A stretch of 64,000 nucleotides of DNA from Shimia thalassica (lineage in GTDB: Bacteria; Pseudomonadota; Alphaproteobacteria; Rhodobacterales; Rhodobacteraceae), in the NCBI RefSeq assembly GCF_001458215.1, contig NZ_CYTW01000001.1:1922001-1986000 (forward strand). The letters are read 5' to 3'. A program made the translations under genes and the position numbers. Shown here piece after piece: positions 41,935 through 51,056 of the stretch (position 1 is its first letter; each line of letters begins with the position of its first letter). The notes beneath the pieces were generated by a model, which ran no database searches, was not told the origin of the DNA, and saw only the letters and a program-made list of their open reading frames with translations.

Positions 41935-43203
41935 ATGAAAGACATCGCAGACATTCCCGCCCTGATGGCAGACATCGGAGCCAAAGCCAAAGCAGCTGCC
42001 GCAGATCTTGCCTTTGCCCCGGCCGAGGCCAAAAAGGCTGCTTTGCTGGGCGCTGCTGATGCTGTTTGGGACAATCGCGCCGCCATTATCCAGGCCAATC
42101 TCAAAGATCTGGAGTTCGGCCGCGAAAAAGGTCTGAGCCCCGCCATGATGGACCGCTTGATGCTGGATAAAGACCGGATTGGCGGGATCGTTGGCGGATT
42201 GCGGGCCGTGGCAGAGCAAGCTGATCCTGTAGGAGAAGTTCTCGAAGAATGGGATCGCCCGACCGGATTGAACATCCGGCGCGTCCGCACGCCTTTGGGG
42301 GTTGTCGGCGTGATCTATGAAAGCCGTCCGAATGTGACTGCGGATGCCGGTGCGCTTTGCCTGAAGTCAGGCAATGCCGTGATCTTGCGTGGCGGATCGG
42401 AAAGCTTTCATTCTTCCAGCGAAATCCACGCTTGTCTTGTCGCGGGCCTGAAATCTACTGGCCTGCCGGAACATGCGATTCAACTGGTGCCAACGCGGGA
42501 CCGTGCCGCGGTGCAGGAACTTCTCACGATGATCGACACTGTCGATGTGATTGTTCCCCGGGGTGGCAAGGGACTGGTCGGATTGGTCCAGCGCGAAGCG
42601 CGCGTACCTGTTTTTGCCCACCTTGAGGGCATCGTGCATGTGTATCTGGACGCTGCTGCCGATCCTCAAAAGGCGCTGGATGTGGTGCTGAACGCCAAGA
42701 CACGGCGCACGGGCATTTGCGGCGCGGCAGAGTGCCTTTTGATCCATGAAAGCCTGCTCGATACTGTGGGGCAGGGCATTCTTGAGGCGCTGATCAAGGC
42801 GGGTGTGACCGTTCATGCGGATGACACCATTGCGGCCAAGGTTGCAGGCACAGTGCCCGCAACAGAAGAGGATTGGGGCAAGGAATACCTCGATATGGAC
42901 ATTGCGGCCTGTGTCGTGTCCGACGTCGACGCCGCCATTGCCCATATCCGCCGCTTTGGCTCTGATCATACGGATTGCATTATCACCGAAGATGATGCGG
43001 CCGCGGATCGCTTTTTCGAGCGCCTGGATAGTGCGATTCTGATGCGCAACGCCTCGACCCAGTTTGCCGATGGCGGTGAATTCGGAATGGGCGCCGAAAT
43101 CGGCATCGCAACCGGAAAGATGCATGCGCGCGGTCCAGTCGGTGCCGCCCAATTGACCAGCTTCAAGTATCTGGTTGTTGGTGACGGCACCGTCAGAAGC
43201 TAA
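41935..43203 (+). CDS. proA: Gamma-glutamyl phosphate reductase
   Basis: 422 residues, aldehyde-dehydrogenase-like. Catalytic Cys in [12 protein letters not shown] (near 260), NADPH segment [20 protein letters not shown]. Second step of proline synthesis, forming an operon with proB. Ends 5 bases before the convergent chpT stop. Confidence 0.97.
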   Translation: MKDIADIPALMADIGAKAKAAAADLAFAPAEAKKAALLGAADAVWDNRAAIIQANLKDLEFGREKGLSPAMMDRLMLDKDRIGGIVGGLRAVAEQADPVGEVLEEWDRPTGLNIRRVRTPLGVVGVIYESRPNVTADAGALCLKSGNAVILRGGSESFHSSSEIHACLVAGLKSTGLPEHAIQLVPTRDRAAVQELLTMIDTVDVIVPRGGKGLVGLVQREARVPVFAHLEGIVHVYLDAAADPQKALDVVLNAKTRRTGICGAAECLLIHESLLDTVGQGILEALIKAGVTVHADDTIAAKVAGTVPATEEDWGKEYLDMDIAACVVSDVDAAIAHIRRFGSDHTDCIITEDDAAADRFFERLDSAILMRNASTQFADGGEFGMGAEIGIATGKMHARGPVGAAQLTSFKYLVVGDGTVRS

Positions 43204-43208
43204 CCCAT

Positions 43209-43808
43209 TCAGAAGCTGATCGAAAAACCGCCGTCCGCATCTTTCATGAAAAGCGTTTTCCCCAACTCGGCAAGTGTTGGGGGAAACAAACCAAACTGGA
43301 CAAAGCCTGCGGTGATTTCGACCCGCTTTTCGCTTCGATGAAGATCACCCCATAAATCTTTGTCAATATTCAACTTTCTTCCCACAATGGACAGATCCCA
43401 GAGATCATTTCTGTGCGAGATCGTGATCACGCCACCATAGGGAAGTGCCGTCTCGAGGCACATGATCGCGAGGAAGACAGCGCGCAATTGCGGGCGATCC
43501 ACCGATGTCGTGCCTTGCCAGTCATAGCTAATGCGTCCGCCGGCCTCGACATCGGCCAGCAACGATTTGATTTCACTCAAAGAAACGCCTTGGCCTGCGC
43601 CGCTGTGACCAAATGCAATGCGAAAGAACCGGATGCGTGCATTGGCGCTTCCGACGCTGTCAGAAATCAGTTCGAGTTCAGGCCCCGAGGCCGCGCCGCT
43701 CATTTCAATGAGCTCAAGTCCGTTTCCAATGGCGCCAACAGGGCTTATCAGGTCATGGCAGATACGCGAACCTACCAGCGCGGCAAAATCTGTATTACTG
43801 TTGTTCAT
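43209..43808 (-). CDS. chpT: Histidine phosphotransferase ChpT
   Basis: 199 residues. Phospho-acceptor His in RICHDLISPVGAI (near 18), followed by NGLELIEM, as in ChpT, which passes phosphate from CckA to CtrA and CpdR in alphaproteobacteria. C-terminal HATPase-like half is degenerate. ATG 43808 chosen over TTG 43838. Divergent from the DUF3553 gene (29 bases between starts). Confidence 0.86.
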   Translation of the reverse strand: MNNSNTDFAALVGSRICHDLISPVGAIGNGLELIEMSGAASGPELELISDSVGSANARIRFFRIAFGHSGAGQGVSLSEIKSLLADVEAGGRISYDWQGTTSVDRPQLRAVFLAIMCLETALPYGGVITISHRNDLWDLSIVGRKLNIDKDLWGDLHRSEKRVEITAGFVQFGLFPPTLAELGKTLFMKDADGGFSISF

Positions 43809-43837
43809 AACAACGTTTCCAAGTTTTGAGGGACTCA

Positions 43838-44029
43838 ATGGACGATCTGAACGCCTTTCTTGAACCCGGTATGGTCGTGACCCACCCGAACCAGCCCGAT
43901 TGGGGGCAGGGACAAGTGCAATCCAACATTAGAGGTCGGGTGACCGTGAATTTCCGGGACGCAGGCAAGATCGTCATCAACAGCTCTCATGTGATGTTGT
44001 TGCCCGTTATTGAAGGCGCAAGAGATTGA
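43838..44029 (+). CDS. DUF3553 family protein
   Basis: 63 residues: PGMVVTHPNQPDWGQGQVQS, VTVNFRDAGKIVI, a small SH3-like fold shared with UvrD C-termini. GAGGGA precedes ATG 43838. Common next to chpT in roseobacters. Possibly RNA-polymerase binding by analogy with the UvrD Tudor-like domain; function not established. Confidence 0.82.
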   Translation: MDDLNAFLEPGMVVTHPNQPDWGQGQVQSNIRGRVTVNFRDAGKIVINSSHVMLLPVIEGARD

Positions 44030-44140
44030 CAATTGGTTAACGCAACCCTGAGTGGAATAAAAGCCCGATCCCGCCGCGTCGATGTTGCCAAGGTGTTTTC
44101 CCACCGTTAAGACGCCGTGAAACAGGAAAGATGCCTCTTC

Positions 44141-44914
44141 ATGGTCAAACCCGTCCCTGACTTCAGATTAAAGCTTGCTGAAACGCCCGCAGAAATCGAA
44201 GCCGCGCAACGGCTTCGCTACGACGTCTTTGTTGCAGAGTTGGGCGGTGGCGGCGCAGATGTCGATCATGAAAAACGGCTCGAGCGGGATCAGTTCGACC
44301 CGTTTTATGACCATCTGATCTTGTACGATATGTCCCGCAAGAACGACGACCAAGCCATTGGTGTTTATCGTCTTTTACGTGGAGGCAAAGCGAATGAGAT
44401 TGGCCGTTTCTACTCAGAGAGCGAATATGACCTGAGCGTTTTGCGCGAAAGCCAGCGCAAGCTTCTCGAGTTGGGGCGCAGCTGCCTGCATGCGGATTAT
44501 CGCGGGGGCGCCGCGATGTATCATTTGTGGAACGGCCTGTCGGACTATATCTTGCAGCATGAGATCGACATCCTGTTCGGTGTGGCCAGTTTTCATGGCA
44601 CCGATGTTGCCAAGCTGGCCGAACCTTTGTCGTTGTTGCACCATCGCCATTTGGCGCCGCCAGAATTGCGTGTGCGTGCCCAAGCCGCCGCGTTTCAATC
44701 CATGGACCTGATCCCAGAACAGGAGATCAACCGCGTCACTGCCATGCGTGATGTACCGGCGTTGATCAAAGCCTATCTGCGTCTTGGCGGGTGTGTGGGC
44801 GAGGGGGCCTTTGTCGATCATGAATTTAACACCACCGACATTTGTCTTGTGATGGACACCCAGCGGCTCAACGCCAAACAAAAAGCGATTTACACCAGAG
44901 GGCAAACCACATGA
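44141..44914 (+). CDS. olsB: L-ornithine N-alpha-acyltransferase
   Basis: 257 residues, GNAT-related hemolysin-like acyltransferase: RLRYDVFVAELG near 25-36, GRFYSESEYDLS, ELGRSCLHADYRGG. Transfers a 3-hydroxyacyl chain from ACP to ornithine, first step of ornithine lipids. ATG 44141 is preferred to GTG 44117. The next gene (olsA) starts at its stop (ATGA), so the pair makes the full pathway. Confidence 0.9.
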   Translation: MVKPVPDFRLKLAETPAEIEAAQRLRYDVFVAELGGGGADVDHEKRLERDQFDPFYDHLILYDMSRKNDDQAIGVYRLLRGGKANEIGRFYSESEYDLSVLRESQRKLLELGRSCLHADYRGGAAMYHLWNGLSDYILQHEIDILFGVASFHGTDVAKLAEPLSLLHHRHLAPPELRVRAQAAAFQSMDLIPEQEINRVTAMRDVPALIKAYLRLGGCVGEGAFVDHEFNTTDICLVMDTQRLNAKQKAIYTRGQTT

Positions 44915-45747
44915 CACCAACCTGGGACAGCGATCAGGACAATCCAGTGTCAAAACCGCTGGGGGTTATCGGATGGGCGCTTGTGCTGGTCCGTGGTCTT
45001 ATCCTTGGCACGTTGGTCTTTGGCGGGTTGCTGGTGTTGCTTCTGGTCCGGCTTGTCGAGCGGCCGTTGTTCGGGCTGCGGCGTCCGTGGACGCCTTTTA
45101 TAACGCAATTTGTCTGTCGCACCGCCTTTTTCATCCTGAACGTGCCGTTTCGCACCACGGGCGCACTTATGAAACAACACGGTGCGGTGGTTGCAAACCA
45201 TTCTTCGTGGCTGGATATCTTTGCCCTGAATGCCCGCAAGCGGATCTATTTCGTGTCCAAGGCAGAGGTCGCCCAATGGCCCGGCATCGGATGGCTGGCC
45301 CGCGCAACAGGTACGGTATTCATCAACCGTGATCCCAAAGAAGCCCGCGCCCAGAAAGGTGTTTTTGAAAGCCGTCTGAACGCCGGACACAAGTTGCTGT
45401 TCTTTCCCGAAGGCACATCAACGGACGCCACCCGTGTCTTGCCCTTCAAACCAACCCTGTTTGCGGCGTTCTTTTCGGAAGGTTTGCGCGACACGATCTA
45501 TGTTCAACCGGTTTCCGTGATCTATCACGCGCCGAAAGGCGAAGATGCGCGGTTCTACGGCTGGTGGGGCGACATGGAATTTGGCGAACATATGCTGAAA
45601 ATTCTTGGCGCGCGGCGTCAGGGATCGGTTGAACTGGTGTATCACTCAGCGGTCAAGGTTTCGGATTTCAAGTCCCGCAAGGATCTGGCAGCCTATTGCG
45701 AGACACAGGTGCGCAGTGGCGTGGAAAACAGACTTCAGAAACCCTAA
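44911..45747 (+). CDS. olsA: Lyso-ornithine lipid/1-acylglycerol-3-phosphate acyltransferase
   Basis: 278 residues. One N-terminal membrane helix (about 20-50), then PlsC motifs NHSSWLD (H-x4-D), VFINRD and FPEGTSTD. Adds the second acyl chain to lyso-ornithine lipid. Coupled to olsB by ATGA. Ends with a 4-base overlap with the convergent porin gene. Confidence 0.9.
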   Translation: MTPTWDSDQDNPVSKPLGVIGWALVLVRGLILGTLVFGGLLVLLLVRLVERPLFGLRRPWTPFITQFVCRTAFFILNVPFRTTGALMKQHGAVVANHSSWLDIFALNARKRIYFVSKAEVAQWPGIGWLARATGTVFINRDPKEARAQKGVFESRLNAGHKLLFFPEGTSTDATRVLPFKPTLFAAFFSEGLRDTIYVQPVSVIYHAPKGEDARFYGWWGDMEFGEHMLKILGARRQGSVELVYHSAVKVSDFKSRKDLAAYCETQVRSGVENRLQKP

Positions 45748-46877
45748 AAAGTGATATGCGCGCCAATTTGAAGGGCTTCACCATCTTGATATTGGGTGGC
45801 GCTGGTATCGGAAAAGGAAAAGACGCGATATCCGGCAAACACATCCAGATTATACCGCTTGATGCGCTGCATCACACCCAGCCCCCACATTTCGCTTTCT
45901 GATCCGGCAGAGACATAGTCGCGGCCCCAAAACCCTTCGATATAAAGACGCGTCACCCCGGCAGAGGCAAAATCCGCGTCCCAACCGGCCTTGGCCCAGA
46001 CATAACTGGGCTGTGTCGCGGTGGCATCGCGCCCCGAGGCAAGGGTCAGGTTCAGCCCGGTGTTTTTATCCAGCACGGAAACAGACCCAGCCGTTGTGTA
46101 GTCTGTGGCCCCTCCGGCAACATCGACGTAACTGTTGCCGAGTCCGGCAGAAAGCTTGAACCGCCCCAAATCGGTCGCATAGCGCAGCGCGACATCATAA
46201 AACGTGTCATCTACACCCGAAGTCAGAATTTCCTCGCCGTATGCCGCAGCAATGGAAAACCCGTTCCAGTCCGGCGTGTCATAGCGCAGGCGGAATTTCC
46301 GGTCGCCGTCAAAACTGTCGAATGTGTCGCCCAGATCAATGCCCGACAGGGCGCCGCCGGTTGTGCGAAACTGGTATGATCCCCCCATCTCTGAAATGTT
46401 GGATTTGGCAACCACGGTGGTTTTGCCCAAATCAAGCTCGGCAATGCTGTCTGTTGCCATGCTGCCTTGTCCCGCGCGCAGGGTGCCGAATGCGCCGCGA
46501 TAGATCACCTGAACCTGACGAAACTGTTTGCGATCCCATCCAAACAGATCGGGTGTGTTTGTCTGGCTGGTTTTGCTTGAGCCGCGCAAGCCCAATCCTG
46601 TCTCGAACTGGAAGGACACCCCGTCGTCCGTGTCTTTGCGTTTGAGGTAAAATCCAAACCGGCTTGTCGAGGTCGACATGTCGACAATATTGGATGTCGT
46701 GTCCTGCCCGTCGTCAAAAGCCTGATAGGCCATGACAAAACGACCGTAGGGATCATAGGTCCAGCCGTTCCCGATAGAGGCGCTTGGCAATCCAAACGTT
46801 TCTGCATGCGCCGCACCGGATACAAAAGTCACGGCGGCGAAGAAAATCGCGATATTTGCTGAGTGGACCTTGGACAT
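45744..46877 (-). CDS. Outer-membrane porin (Porin_4-like)
   Basis: 377 residues: signal peptide (IAIFFAAVTFVSGAAHA, cleavage before ETFG), 16-strand-like barrel with alternating aromatic strands (GRFVMAYQAF, SRFGFYLKR, FGTLRAGQGS) and terminal Phe (GAHITF). Trimeric general porin type. AAAGGTG upstream of ATG 46877. No partner genes. Confidence 0.85.
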   Translation of the reverse strand: MSKVHSANIAIFFAAVTFVSGAAHAETFGLPSASIGNGWTYDPYGRFVMAYQAFDDGQDTTSNIVDMSTSTSRFGFYLKRKDTDDGVSFQFETGLGLRGSSKTSQTNTPDLFGWDRKQFRQVQVIYRGAFGTLRAGQGSMATDSIAELDLGKTTVVAKSNISEMGGSYQFRTTGGALSGIDLGDTFDSFDGDRKFRLRYDTPDWNGFSIAAAYGEEILTSGVDDTFYDVALRYATDLGRFKLSAGLGNSYVDVAGGATDYTTAGSVSVLDKNTGLNLTLASGRDATATQPSYVWAKAGWDADFASAGVTRLYIEGFWGRDYVSAGSESEMWGLGVMQRIKRYNLDVFAGYRVFSFSDTSATQYQDGEALQIGAHITF

Positions 46878-47145
46878 CGAACACCTTTGAGTAAGAGACA
46901 TGATGCGCGTTTCAGACAAGTCTCTGCGAGTCTGTCACGGCAATCAATGCGCAACCTTGGAAAAGTGTATTGCTTTTCACAGATTCACGCTTGTGCATTG
47001 GCAAACTCTTGTGTAAACGCGCGCTATTCAAACCCGCAGGTGGGGTTTGGGTTGCTTCGGGGAGACATCCCGAACAGTCCGCCGGTTGGAGCATCCGCTC
47101 TCACTTATCCCCACCAAGGCGTAAACCGGAAAAGGAAATACAAGC

Positions 47146-47919
47146 ATGGCTCTTCCCGAGTTCACCATGCGCCAGCTGCTCGAAGCAGGCGTACACTTTG
47201 GTCACCAAACACAACGCTGGAACCCTCGTATGGGCGAGTTCATTTATGGCTCGCGCAACGGCATCCACATCATGGACCTGACACAGACCGTTCCAATGCT
47301 GGACGCTGCTCTGAACGCCATCCGTGACACCGTCGCCAAGGGCGGCCGCGTTCTGTTCGTTGGTACCAAGCGTCAGGCTGCTGCACCGATTGCAGACGCT
47401 GCTGACAAATCGGCTCAGTACTACATGAACCACCGCTGGTTGGGTGGCACGCTCACCAACTGGAAAACTGTGTCGCAGTCGATCAACCGTCTGAAAGAAA
47501 TCGACGAGAAGATGACAACCGGCGCCGAAGGCCTGACCAAGAAAGAGCGTCTGGGCATGGAACGTGACCAGACCAAACTGCAGGCGTCTTTGGGCGGCAT
47601 CCGCGAAATGGGCGGCGTTCCTGATCTGCTGTTCGTCATCGACGTGAAAAAAGAAGCTCTGGCCATCGCAGAAGCAAACAAACTGGGTATTCCGGTTGTT
47701 GCGATCGTTGACACAAACTGCTCGCCTGACGGTGTTGATTACATCATCCCCGGCAACGACGATGCGGCACGTGCGATCGCTCTGTACTGTGACCTGGCTG
47801 CACGCGCAGCTCTGGACGGCATGACCGCTCAGATGGGTGCCGCTGGCATCGACTTGGGCGCGATGGAAGAAGCACCTGCAGAAGAAGCTGTTGCTGTTGA
47901 AGCGCCAGCTGAAGCGTAA
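47146..47919 (+). CDS. rpsB: 30S ribosomal protein S2
   Basis: 257 residues: [41 protein letters not shown] and DLLFVID are S2 signatures; Ala/Glu-rich tail. AAAAGGAAA before ATG. The 268-base leader (46878-47145) contains the opposing porin promoter and a structured region near 47035-47075. Operon with tsf. Confidence 0.98.
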   Translation: MALPEFTMRQLLEAGVHFGHQTQRWNPRMGEFIYGSRNGIHIMDLTQTVPMLDAALNAIRDTVAKGGRVLFVGTKRQAAAPIADAADKSAQYYMNHRWLGGTLTNWKTVSQSINRLKEIDEKMTTGAEGLTKKERLGMERDQTKLQASLGGIREMGGVPDLLFVIDVKKEALAIAEANKLGIPVVAIVDTNCSPDGVDYIIPGNDDAARAIALYCDLAARAALDGMTAQMGAAGIDLGAMEEAPAEEAVAVEAPAEA

Positions 47920-47991
47920 GCTTTACATTTCTGATACGGGGGCAGGGTAAGCCCGCCCCCGATTACCACATTTTTGACGAGGAGAGCCAAG

Positions 47992-48867
47992 ATGGCGATC
48001 ACAGCAGCTATGGTCAAAGAACTGCGCGAGATGACTGGCGCAGGCATGATGGACGCGAAAAAAGCCCTGACCGAAAACGACGGTGACCAGGAAGCAGCAA
48101 TCGATTGGCTGCGCACCAAAGGTCTCGCCAAAGCAGCCAAGAAATCTGGCCGCATTGCAGCCGAAGGTCTTGTTGCCGTTAAAGTTGACGGTGGCAAAGG
48201 TATCGCGGTTGAAGTGAACTCGGAAACCGACTTTGTTGGCAAAAACGCAGACTTCCAGGCAATGGTTGGCGGCATCGCTGATGTTGCACTGACCGTTGAC
48301 TCAACCGAAGCTCTGCTGACGGCTGACATGAACGGCAAACCAGTTACCGAAGTTGTGACTGACGCTGTTGCAACCATCGGTGAAAACATGTCGGTGCGCC
48401 GCATGGCTTCGATCGAAGGTGACACTGTTGTTTCTTATGTCCACAACCCGGCAACTGCTGGCATGGGCAAAATCGGTGTTCTCGTTGCGCTGAAAGGCGG
48501 CGACGAAGCATTCGGTAAACAGGTTGCGATGCACATTGCAGCTGCGAACCCCCAGTCGCTTTCAGAAGCTGATCTGGACGCAGCCGTTGTTGAAAAAGAG
48601 CGTAACGTTCAAATCGAAATCGCACGCGAGTCGGGCAAGCCCGAGCAAGTGATCGAAAAGATGATCGTTGGCCGCATGAAGAAGTTCATGAGCGAAGTAA
48701 CCCTGCTGGGTCAGAACTTTGTTGTGAACCCTGATCTGACTGTTGAAGCAGCTGCGAAAGAAGCTGGTGCTGAAATCGTTGGATACATCCGCATGGAAGT
48801 GGGTGAAGGCATCGAGAAAAAAGAAGAAGATTTTGCAGCAGAAGTTGCAAAGGCCGCTCAAGGCTAA
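47992..48867 (+). CDS. tsf: Elongation factor Ts
   Basis: 291 residues. UBA-like N-terminus with [16 protein letters not shown], Tu-binding [10 protein letters not shown] (TDFV), then the two subdomains. Nucleotide exchange on EF-Tu. GAGGAG before ATG 47992. 72 bases after rpsB. Confidence 0.98.
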   Translation: MAITAAMVKELREMTGAGMMDAKKALTENDGDQEAAIDWLRTKGLAKAAKKSGRIAAEGLVAVKVDGGKGIAVEVNSETDFVGKNADFQAMVGGIADVALTVDSTEALLTADMNGKPVTEVVTDAVATIGENMSVRRMASIEGDTVVSYVHNPATAGMGKIGVLVALKGGDEAFGKQVAMHIAAANPQSLSEADLDAAVVEKERNVQIEIARESGKPEQVIEKMIVGRMKKFMSEVTLLGQNFVVNPDLTVEAAAKEAGAEIVGYIRMEVGEGIEKKEEDFAAEVAKAAQG

Positions 48868-48898
48868 AGTCTTTCATTTCTCAATGGAATGACAACAA

Positions 48899-48928
48899 GA
48901 CGCCGTCTGCAATCGCAGGCGGCGTTTT
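48899..48928 (+). terminator. Terminator of rpsB-tsf
   Basis: Stem ACGCCGTCTGC / GCAGGCGGCGT, 4-base loop, TTTT tail; 30 bases after tsf stop. Confidence 0.8.
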
Positions 48929-49292
48929 GCGTTGGACGGGATGGTATTCAGCTAACAGGAACCACTCCATTGGACATGGCCCAAAAATGAAAGGCGACGT
49001 CACCGGGGAAAGGTAACGCCGCCTTTATCGATCGTCTCTATTCATGGGGATGAGAGACGTAATCGAAGATTGCTGACCCTGAAGCGAAAATGCACTCCAA
49101 GGCCGAGCGTCCGGGTATAAACCGGGAGCGAACAAGAGAGCCTCGGTATCTCGAAGATCTTGCCCACAAAGTTCCAAGGCCAAAGCCACCACTCACGGAA
49201 CATTGCCAATGTCACATAGTTACCATACGTCAATCAAGTCAGGTTTACCCTACTTCTCGACGCCAGACAGCGTCAAAAAGCTGTTAAAAATG
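48929..49292. other. Intergenic stretch between tsf and luxR-type gene
   Basis: 364 bases without a gene I can support apart from the terminator hairpin at 48990-49026. Short ORFs in 49040-49290 have no ribosome sites and no family-like features. Confidence 0.6.
48990..49026 (-). terminator. Probable terminator of aroQ-luxR operon
   Basis: 15-position stem with 13 pairs (AAAGGCGACGTCACC / GGTAACGCCGCCTTT), 7-base loop; on the minus strand the stem is followed by CATTTTTGG. Confidence 0.6.
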
Positions 49293-50039
49293 TCAGGGAC
49301 GGTAAATTTGGTGAAGAAATGATGCTTTGAGCAGCGCCTGAGCCGTTGTTTCAACGTTCAGTGCTTCTCTGGCAAGCCGCAGATGCTTTTCGATGGTCGC
49401 AGGTGTGCGGTCAATAAGGGTTGCGATGTCCTGAATCGTCTTGCCGTCACCAACCCACTCGAGAACTTCGCGCTGGCGCTTGGTTAACATGCGATCAGGA
49501 TAGTCATAGGGCAGGGACAGTATCTTGAGATGAGCGATGTTGTTCGCCAACTCGATAAATTTACCATCGCGGGCCCAAATGAAATCGACGTCCGCCTGGC
49601 TCAGCTCGCGCTGAGCGGTCATGGCAATGGCGCCTTTGGTGCGCGACGAAATCGTTGGAAAGCTGATCGTGTAGCCGGCAAAAACGCCCATCTGTGCGTT
49701 CACCTCAAACACGGATATTTCATCCTTGGTCAGGTTGCCCTGGGCCGCCTGACTCTGGACCCAGCTCCAGCTACAGGCGCCGGTGTTCTCAAGCGACCAG
49801 CGCATCATGGGGCCGTTAAAGTACAGACCTTCGCCCAAAAATTTGTCCAGATACGCGCGGTCATGGTTGGACAGGATCATAAAGTCTTCGACGTCGCCCA
49901 AAGATCCATTGGTGCGAAAATTGGTATACCCGTAAATCAAACGATCAAAGCCATACGATGCCATGAACTCGGTGTGCATGGCCCACAGTTCTTCCAGAGA
50001 CTGCGCATTTGTAATGGCTTCGATGTATTCGAGTGTCAT
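49293..50039 (-). CDS. LuxR-family regulator with autoinducer-binding-like domain (solo)
   Basis: 248 residues: N-terminal autoinducer-binding-like domain (about 1-165; WAMHTEFMASYGFDRLIYGY region) and C-terminal LuxR HTH (LTKRQREVLEWVGDGKTIQDIA region, TPATIEKHLRLARE). ATG 50039 overlaps the aroQ stop (ATGA), so it is translated with aroQ. No luxI-type synthase in the window. Ligand may be an acyl-homoserine lactone made elsewhere or another molecule. Confidence 0.87.
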   Translation of the reverse strand: MTLEYIEAITNAQSLEELWAMHTEFMASYGFDRLIYGYTNFRTNGSLGDVEDFMILSNHDRAYLDKFLGEGLYFNGPMMRWSLENTGACSWSWVQSQAAQGNLTKDEISVFEVNAQMGVFAGYTISFPTISSRTKGAIAMTAQRELSQADVDFIWARDGKFIELANNIAHLKILSLPYDYPDRMLTKRQREVLEWVGDGKTIQDIATLIDRTPATIEKHLRLAREALNVETTAQALLKASFLHQIYRP

Positions 50040-50479
50040 GTGGCGGCACCCAGATGTGCCAGCAAAGCGTCCATCGCAAGGATATAGCCATGCGCGCCAA
50101 AGCCGCAAATCTGACCCACGGCAACCGGCGCGATATAGGACTTGTGCCTGAATGCTTCGCGGGCATGGATGTTCGACAGATGCAGCTCGATCACAGGCAG
50201 CTCGACAGACGCGATGGCGTCCATCAACGCAATCGAGGTGTGGGTGTAGGCACCGGCATTCAAAATGATCCCATCATGCACACCTTTGGCGGCATGTATC
50301 TGATCGATCAGTGCGCCTTCATGGTTGCTTTGGCTGAAAAGAAGGCTGCAACCAACGGCTTGTGCATGCGCCTTACAGCGCGTTTCAATATCCCCGAGAG
50401 TTGTTTTACCGTACACCTCGGGTTGCCGTTGCCCCAGAAGGTTGAGGTTCGGGCCGTTCAAAATAAGCATAGATGCCAT
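50036..50479 (-). CDS. aroQ: 3-dehydroquinate dehydratase, type II
   Basis: 147 residues, standard length. Active site Tyr in VYG (RQPEVYG), QSNHEG loop, NAGAYTHTSIAL, HLSNIHARE, GYILAMDAL. Third step of the shikimate pathway. ATG 50479 has GGGGAA five bases upstream. Coupled to the LuxR gene downstream. Confidence 0.96.
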   Translation of the reverse strand: MASMLILNGPNLNLLGQRQPEVYGKTTLGDIETRCKAHAQAVGCSLLFSQSNHEGALIDQIHAAKGVHDGIILNAGAYTHTSIALMDAIASVELPVIELHLSNIHAREAFRHKSYIAPVAVGQICGFGAHGYILAMDALLAHLGAAT

Positions 50480-51056
50480 GAATTTCCCCATGTTGGTGAT
50501 CGATTGTACAAGCGCAAAACTGGTTCTGTCTAGCGTCATTGATGAGAATCACAGAAAGTTTGCTTATTCGTAACATTCGGAAAAGATGTAGATATGTTCG
50601 AAAATTAGTCTAAAGGGTCAGAATTATGCAATTTGGCGCGGGGCCAATGGTTTACTGTATCATTATTTAACATAATACTGATTATAAGAATTAGATAGAT
50701 CTCGATCTGGCATCCCTTTCGCCGCAAAAAACCGCCGGACTACAAAGACGTCTTGTGCCAGTGAAGCCAAATCACCAAAGCACCTTGTCTTGCTGAATAC
50801 TGGAGATCGCACGGGCGAATGTGATTTGGGAGAATTCATCACAAGATCAATCGCTTGTGCACCACAAATCAACAAACACGATAAGGCGTAACACCTGCTC
50901 ACCCGGCATGTCCCGCGCAGAAATGGCGGCAGTCAAAACCAGCGCAAACCGTGTCGCGAGGTTTTGAATGCCTGAAATTAGTCGTTGATACTGAATCGCA
51001 TAGGCCCGACACCATCAGGTCATCCTGATGACCCGATGGTGTCGATAAAAGTGATT
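50480..51056. other. Intergenic region upstream of aroQ
   Basis: 577 bases. Contains the aroQ promoter area (AT-rich near 50540-50690) and the hairpin at 51007-51044 next to the RTX gene. A 79-residue ORF at 50663-50902 (minus) lacks a ribosome site and family features and is not called. Confidence 0.6.
51007..51044. terminator. Long hairpin after the RTX gene
   Basis: CGACACCATC / GATGGTGTCG outer stem and GGTCAT / ATGACC inner stem, 4-base loop CCTG, 13 bases after the RTX stop. No T run on the minus side; AAAAGTGATTTT follows on the plus side. Confidence 0.55.

Noticed and set aside
50663..50902. 79-codon minus-strand ORF between aroQ and the RTX gene
   Set aside because: No ribosome site, atypical composition, no recognisable domain.
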